A program made the translations under genes and the position numbers. Source: Muellerivita sp035541195 (GTDB taxonomy: Bacteria > Oederibacteriota > Muellerivitia > Muellerivitales > Muellerivitaceae). From it: a stretch of DNA of 17,500 nucleotides. Positions 13,751 through 17,500 of the stretch are shown piece by piece; positions within the stretch are counted from its first letter, which is position 1; the number at the start of each line of letters is the position of its first letter. The notes under the pieces were generated by a model. The model searched no databases and was not told where the DNA came from. It saw nothing but the letters and a program-made list of their open reading frames with translations. The stretch lies in assembly GCA_035541195.1 (NCBI GenBank), contig DATKNU010000163.1, positions 1-17,500 on the forward strand, in the 5' to 3' direction.

Positions 13751-13770
13751 CCGGGCCTTGTCCCGCCCGG
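13751..13770 (-). terminator. Hairpin just downstream of lipoprotein 3
   Basis: CCGGGC and GCCCGG (13751-13756 and 13765-13770) form a 6-bp GC stem around an 8-base loop, starting 9 bases past the lipoprotein 3 stop. No U-tract follows on the minus strand. It may partly separate the porin 2-lipoprotein 2-lipoprotein 3 unit from the ABC operon. Confidence 0.35.
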
Positions 13771-13778
13771 CACTCGCT

Positions 13779-14696
13779 TCACTGCACTTGGAAGACGCGG
13801 CACACCGGTATGGGTAGGTCATTGGAGGGCATTGAAAGCGTCCAGTTTGAAGGATCATTGATCAAAGCGCCCAATTGGGGAGCGGTTCCCGCCGACCCGT
13901 TTACACAATTGTAATAACCGCCGTTCCCGTATCCCGAGGGAATGGCCATGGCATCCTGCCCATCCACCAATCCCGGCGGGAGATAACTTTCCCCCTGCGC
14001 CTCGGAAAAATTCACGGGGGTGGGGGTTCCGGTGAGCCAAGCCCCCCCGTAATTCAATCCCCCCAGGAAAGTGACGCCCGAAGCCGGGGCGCCCAAGGCG
14101 GCGGATCCCTGATAGGCGATCAGTTGGTCGCCTTCCTTGGCCAGGCCGGTAAGGCCCCCGCCCGTATTGGCCACCGTCGACACTTGGATGGGGCTGGCGG
14201 GGTCGAAGGCGTAGGTCCCGGTCTGGGCCCCTGCGCCGGTGACATTCGTATAGGTCACCCCGGCGCTATAGATATTGACGGCGTAAGAATGGGTGGAAGA
14301 CGAGGACCCGTTGCTGGTCGGCAAAACCTGCACCACGGTCCCCGCTGGGTAATCCCGGTCCGCGGCCCAGACGATGACGCCGCCGTCCGTCGTGGCAAAC
14401 GCATGGCCGTCCCAATTCATGTCCGAAAGGTTCACCCGGGTGCCCCCGCCGACATTCTTAAGGATCACGAAGGCAAACTGGTCGTTCTCGGTCCCCTTGG
14501 TGGTGAAGCCCAGGAGGGCCAGGTCCCCCGCGGAGAGGGTCGTGGGGTCGGAAGGCAAGGGGGTCGGCGTGGGGGTCTGGACGGCGTTCACCGTTCCCAA
14601 ACCCGCCTCCGGCAATTTTTGCGGCGAGCAAGAGGCCAACCCCAAGGCCGCCAGAAAGAACCCCAGGACCGTCACCCCCCCCTTGTGATGCCTCAT
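13779..14696 (-). CDS. Lipoprotein 3: shared-domain surface/periplasmic lipoprotein
   Basis: 305 residues. ATG at 14696 with AAGGA eight bases upstream. The signal sequence ends in lipobox L20-A-S-C23. A short TPTPTPLP linker (41-48) precedes the domain shared with lipoproteins 1 and 2: LSAGDLALLGF, ENDQFAFVILKNV, GTRVNLSDMNWDG, YPAGTVVQV, EGDQLIAYQG, TFLGGLNYGGAW, SYLPPGL, GYYNCV with Cys264, and INDPSNWT. Similar sequence blocks occur in exported proteins of other bacteria as I recall them, but I cannot name a family with confidence. It is 17 bases downstream of lipoprotein 2, so the two are almost certainly cotranscribed and likely arose by duplication. The Asp/Asn/Gly/Thr-rich loops fit a calcium- or ligand-binding beta sandwich; that is inference. 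Confidence 0.82.
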   Translation of the reverse strand: MRHHKGGVTVLGFFLAALGLASCSPQKLPEAGLGTVNAVQTPTPTPLPSDPTTLSAGDLALLGFTTKGTENDQFAFVILKNVGGGTRVNLSDMNWDGHAFATTDGGVIVWAADRDYPAGTVVQVLPTSNGSSSSTHSYAVNIYSAGVTYTNVTGAGAQTGTYAFDPASPIQVSTVANTGGGLTGLAKEGDQLIAYQGSAALGAPASGVTFLGGLNYGGAWLTGTPTPVNFSEAQGESYLPPGLVDGQDAMAIPSGYGNGGYYNCVNGSAGTAPQLGALINDPSNWTLSMPSNDLPIPVCRVFQVQ

Positions 14697-14713
14697 GGAT
14701 TGGATCCTTCGCC

Positions 14714-15526
14714 TTATTCCGGAACGATGGTGCAGCTCAAGACGTCGTCGAAGGGGTTCAGGTCGAGGTTACTGTCGTCCTGAAGCCCCGTCCAATTCGC
14801 CGGATTGTTGATCGCCGCGTCCAACTGGGCCACGGTGCCGGCGGTCGTTTTCGAACAGTCGTAATAGCCGTACGAATAGGTGTCCAGGCTGTTGGCGTTG
14901 GTCCCTTTCGTCAGGCTGGGGGGGAGGTACTCCACCCTTCCGTTGTCGTCCGTCCCGCCCCAGGTCAGGGAATTCCCGTTTCCGCCCAACACGATTCCCG
15001 CCAAAAAAGTGGGATTCGAGAGGGAACCCTGGATCGCGAACAGGTTGTCGCCGTTCTTGCTCATCCCGAAATCCCCGTCGTTGGAATCGACATTGGCCGT
15101 CTGGTCGTAAGCCGTTCCATTCGCGAAGACCGTGACCGGCATGGGGTCGCCGTCGAACAGCTCGAAGACCGATCCGGCGGGGAAATCCCGGCCCGCCACC
15201 CAGGTCAAATTGCTTTCCGTCGACTGGAAGCCCGCCCCGTTCTGGGTTGAATTGGCGGCCGTGAAGATCAGGGTGGTGCCCGCATTGATGGGCTTCAGGA
15301 TCACGGCGGCGAACTGGTCGTTAAAATTGGCGCCGCGGGAAGCCACGGCCACGAAAGCCACGTCCCCGGCGCCCAACACTGTGGACAAACCGCCGCCGCC
15401 CGGACCGTTGGCGACCGTGGGGTAGGTCTTGGCCGAACAGGCCGTCAAGACCATCCCCACCCCGGCCAGGACCGCCGGGAATAGACAGGGAAAAAGCCAG
15501 CCTGAGCGCTTAAACAACCGCTTCAT
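14714..15526 (-). CDS. Lipoprotein 2: shared-domain surface/periplasmic lipoprotein
   Basis: 270 residues from the ATG at 15526, chosen because AAGGAGG lies six bases upstream and a full lipoprotein signal begins here. The longer frame runs back into the porin 2 3' end and is not coding. Lipobox L27-T-A-C30. The mature start CSAKTYPTVANG resembles CKPKAIPTVAGN of lipoprotein 1. The shared domain follows almost at once: LGAGDVAFVAV, NDQFAAVILKPI, GTTLIFTAA, FPAGSVFEL, NGDNLFAIQG, TFLAGIVLGG, YLPPSL, YGYYDCSK with Cys224, and INNPANWTG. A second Cys265 near the end may pair with Cys224. There is no Thr/Pro linker, unlike its paralogues. It starts 74 bases after the porin 2 stop, repeating the porin 1-lipoprotein 1 arrangement. 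Function unknown; partnership with the porin is inference. Confidence 0.83.
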   Translation of the reverse strand: MKRLFKRSGWLFPCLFPAVLAGVGMVLTACSAKTYPTVANGPGGGGLSTVLGAGDVAFVAVASRGANFNDQFAAVILKPINAGTTLIFTAANSTQNGAGFQSTESNLTWVAGRDFPAGSVFELFDGDPMPVTVFANGTAYDQTANVDSNDGDFGMSKNGDNLFAIQGSLSNPTFLAGIVLGGNGNSLTWGGTDDNGRVEYLPPSLTKGTNANSLDTYSYGYYDCSKTTAGTVAQLDAAINNPANWTGLQDDSNLDLNPFDDVLSCTIVPE

Positions 15527-15532
15527 CGATCG

Positions 15533-15539
15533 CCTCCTT
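15533..15539 (-). promoter_or_regulatory. Ribosome binding site fixing the lipoprotein 2 start
   Basis: AAGGAGG on the minus strand, six bases before the ATG at 15526. The lipoprotein 1 gene has the same motif at 7746-7752, five bases before its ATG. Confidence 0.7.
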
Positions 15540-15600
15540 GAATTTAGGGCCCCAGGCCCTTTGCGGATCCCTTCCGCCAGGTTCGGGAATCGGCGGAGCC

Positions 15601-17169
15601 TCAAAGCAGCAGCGCCACCCGGAAGGCGAAGAGGTCTTCCGAATCCAAGGGAACGTTGCCCCCGGAAAAGTCCGTCTCTTCCCAATCCAACTGGGCCTTG
15701 CAGTGGCTGTTCGGCCACCAATTCACCCCCAGGCCGAAGGCGGTGGCCAGCTGGGCGCCCTTGGCGATGCTGATGGAACCGTTGTTGAAGGCCCGGCCCG
15801 TCTCGAACGAATTGGGGTCCGCCGCGAGTTGGTGGATTCGGGCGGCCACTTCCAGGGCGCCCCAATCCCCCGTGGAAAGGTCGAAGGGTTTGTCCACTCG
15901 GGCGCCCTCATAAGAGGCCTCCCCGCCGAAGACCCAGGAAGCCTCCAACACCCAGGCCGTATTGACCAATTGGATGGCCGGATGGGTGCCTCCGTAACCA
16001 ACCGTCTGGATGGATTGGACCCATTCCCCCTGGGCCCCAAAAGGCCCGTTGTAATAGAAGAATTGCGGGTCCCAATGGTAAAAATCCCCTTGGGCGACCA
16101 CCCCGCTGTAGGCGTTATATAGGAGGAACTGATTGCGCCCCAAGGAGGTTAGGATTCCGGACCAGGGCTTGTTGTCCGGGCTGGTGGTCACTCCGTTGGA
16201 AGTGGAGCGGGCTTCATTGTCCCAAGCCGCGGCGACGCCCAACCCCAACCCCTTCAGGCCTTTGTCGTCCGAATCCTTGAAAGGCTCGGCGAAGACCCGG
16301 GCGGCCAAGGCCGTGGGGGGATGGCCCGGTTTGTCCGTGGCCGCCCCCTGGTAAAATTCCTCGTTGTCCTGCACCCCATTTGAGAACTCGACCCCATAAT
16401 CGAGCATCCCATCCACTTGGCCGCTGAGCATGATGCCGTTGTCCACGCCGGGCACCAAATCCGAAACCATGGAGGGCTCAGCGAAAAGCTGGTTGGAGGG
16501 GGTTTGAAGGGCCTCCAAGCTCAGGAGGGTGCCGAACTTCCCTCCCGTGAAAACAAGGGCCGGGTCGAACTTGAGATAAAGGAAAGCGTCCGCGATGGCG
16601 ATATTCACTGGGACCGAGAACAGGGAACCGCCTTGGTTGATGTCCTCGTTCTGGAGGCCGATGGAAAGTCCGGCGAAATGGCCGAATTCCGCGCCCACCT
16701 CCACCTTCGCGCTGGTCAGGAAACCGTTGAAATCCTCCTGGATCCCGCCGGAAGGCAATCCGCCCAAGAGCGAATCCCCGGCGCTACCGGGATAGAGGTT
16801 GAATTGCGCGCTCAAAAGTCCGCTAAAGCGGAAAAGCGCGCTCCTGGACGGATCGGAAAACTCCAGCCAACGGCTTTCGTCATTAAAATATTCGTTGCCC
16901 ATCTGAAGCGGCACCACAATGTCCCTGACCGCTTGGCCGCTGTCGCCGGAGGGTTCGATTTTAGGCGAGGCCACCGGGGTCTTTTCCTCCAAGGCCTTCA
17001 ACCGCAGTTCCACGGACTCTTTTTCCTCCAGCAAGGCCTTGAGGTCGTCGGCGACGGAAGGTGTGGGGGTTCCCGGTTCCGGGCGGGCCTGTACCCAAAC
17101 CGGAGTCGCCCCGGCCAAGCCCATGAAGATCAGGGCCGGTAAGACCCGGTATTTTTTGTGCGATTTCAT
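15601..17169 (-). CDS. Porin 2: Porin_O_P family outer-membrane protein
   Basis: 522 residues. ATG at 17169 with AGAGG five bases upstream. A signal peptide is present (LPALIFMGLAGATPVWVQA, cleavage near residue 28). A Pro/Thr-rich segment is followed by a coiled coil at about 39-63 (DDLKALLEEKESVELRLKAL). The barrel aligns with porin 1 throughout: NDESRWLEFSD, LFRFSGLLSAQFNL, FLTSAKVEVGAEFGHFAGLS, FTGGKFGTLLSLEALQTPSN, VDNGIMLSGQVDG and FSNGVQDNE. The best conserved block is GDFYHWD, YYNGPFG and VQSIQTVG, present in both. The C-terminus ends in LLL rather than Phe. The conserved SxxLPF segment of porin 1 is altered to SNQLFAEPS, so selectivity may differ. It lies 73 bases after the partial porin 3 gene and 74 before lipoprotein 2. 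Family assignment is good; phosphate selectivity is not proven. Confidence 0.86.
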   Translation of the reverse strand: MKSHKKYRVLPALIFMGLAGATPVWVQARPEPGTPTPSVADDLKALLEEKESVELRLKALEEKTPVASPKIEPSGDSGQAVRDIVVPLQMGNEYFNDESRWLEFSDPSRSALFRFSGLLSAQFNLYPGSAGDSLLGGLPSGGIQEDFNGFLTSAKVEVGAEFGHFAGLSIGLQNEDINQGGSLFSVPVNIAIADAFLYLKFDPALVFTGGKFGTLLSLEALQTPSNQLFAEPSMVSDLVPGVDNGIMLSGQVDGMLDYGVEFSNGVQDNEEFYQGAATDKPGHPPTALAARVFAEPFKDSDDKGLKGLGLGVAAAWDNEARSTSNGVTTSPDNKPWSGILTSLGRNQFLLYNAYSGVVAQGDFYHWDPQFFYYNGPFGAQGEWVQSIQTVGYGGTHPAIQLVNTAWVLEASWVFGGEASYEGARVDKPFDLSTGDWGALEVAARIHQLAADPNSFETGRAFNNGSISIAKGAQLATAFGLGVNWWPNSHCKAQLDWEETDFSGGNVPLDSEDLFAFRVALLL

Positions 17170-17242
17170 CCATGCCTCTTTCCACTTGAAAAATTAAAAT
17201 CCCATCCAACCGCCTCACCCGGCCCCCTCCAAGTCTTTTCCC

Positions 17243-17500
17243 TCAAAACACCATCACCGCCCGGAAGGTGAATAGTTCCTCCGGGAGAACCGCCAGGTTC
17301 CCCCCGGCGAAGTCGGTCCTTTCCCAGTCGCACATCCATTTGAAATGCCGGCTCAAGTGCCAGTTCACGCCTAGGGTCAGGGCCGTCGCCAATTCCGGGC
17401 CGCGGGCCAAGCTGCCATGCCCGGCGTTATAGGGGAAGTTGGTCGTGAAGGAATGCACGTCCACCGCCAATTGCTGGATGCGGGCGGCCAGTTCCAGCGC
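17243..17500 (-). CDS. Porin 3: Porin_O_P family outer-membrane protein, C-terminal end only
   Basis: The frame is open to the window edge, and only the last ~85 residues are visible. They align with the ends of porins 1 and 2: ALELAARIQQL, VDVHSFTTNFPYN, GPELATALTLGVNW, HFKWMCDWERTDFAGGNLA and LPEELFTFRAVMVF. It is closer to porin 1 in FPYN, HFKWM and GGNLAVLPE. The terminal Phe is the usual outer-membrane barrel signal, which porins 1 and 2 lack. It is followed after 73 bases by porin 2 with no intervening lipoprotein gene, so here two porins are in tandem. An in-frame ATG at 17470 is internal and not the start. Confidence 0.85.
   Translation of the reverse strand, partial: ALELAARIQQLAVDVHSFTTNFPYNAGHGSLARGPELATALTLGVNWHLSRHFKWMCDWERTDFAGGNLAVLPEELFTFRAVMVF

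Overview
The window is GC-rich DNA from a diderm bacterium: it encodes signal-peptide-bearing outer-membrane porins, lipobox lipoproteins and a periplasmic binding protein. The lineage cannot be fixed from sequence alone. Long Thr/Pro linkers of the TxTxTP kind and the CGCCAAG inverted repeat are common in poorly cultivated environmental phyla, so an uncultured lineage is a reasonable guess and no more. Coding density is high and no gene-free stretch exceeds 300 bases. The longest gaps are 9245-9489, 3149-3295 and 4076-4191.

Layout. On the plus strand, 2-1745 holds the end of kdpD (sensor kinase) overlapping kdpE (response regulator), which is broken by a one-base frameshift near 1477-1479. 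Everything from 17500 down to 1764 reads on the minus strand. In transcription order it is: the end of a Porin_O_P-type porin (porin 3, cut by the window edge), porin 2, lipoprotein 2, lipoprotein 3, a small unknown protein, an ABC importer (ATPase, binding protein, fused two-domain permease), porin 1, lipoprotein 1 with a 111-residue Thr/Pro linker, a secreted metallophosphoesterase, a papain-like cysteine protease, an O-methyltransferase and a secreted TPR protein. The last two overlap by 4 bases.

How it may work together. The striking part is 17500-5662. Phosphate-selective-porin-family (Porin_O_P) barrels are followed by lipoproteins that share one unnamed beta-rich domain, and two such modules flank an ABC importer of the iron(III)/2-aminoethylphosphonate/thiamine class. 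The binding protein lacks the tyrosine pair expected of iron binders. A secreted phosphoesterase lies immediately downstream, and a direct repeat resembling the cyanobacterial-type Pho box lies upstream of porin 1. Taken together I read this as a candidate phosphorus-compound (phosphonate, phosphate ester or phosphate) capture and import locus built on porin-lipoprotein pairs. The gene families are seen in the sequence; the substrate and the physical pairing are inference.

Other structure: a 27-bp inverted repeat of CGCCAAG heptamers (3188-3284), a perfect 14-bp hairpin after lipoprotein 1 (5607-5637), a shorter hairpin after lipoprotein 3 (13751-13770), and long open frames antisense to the real genes that are codon-bias artefacts.
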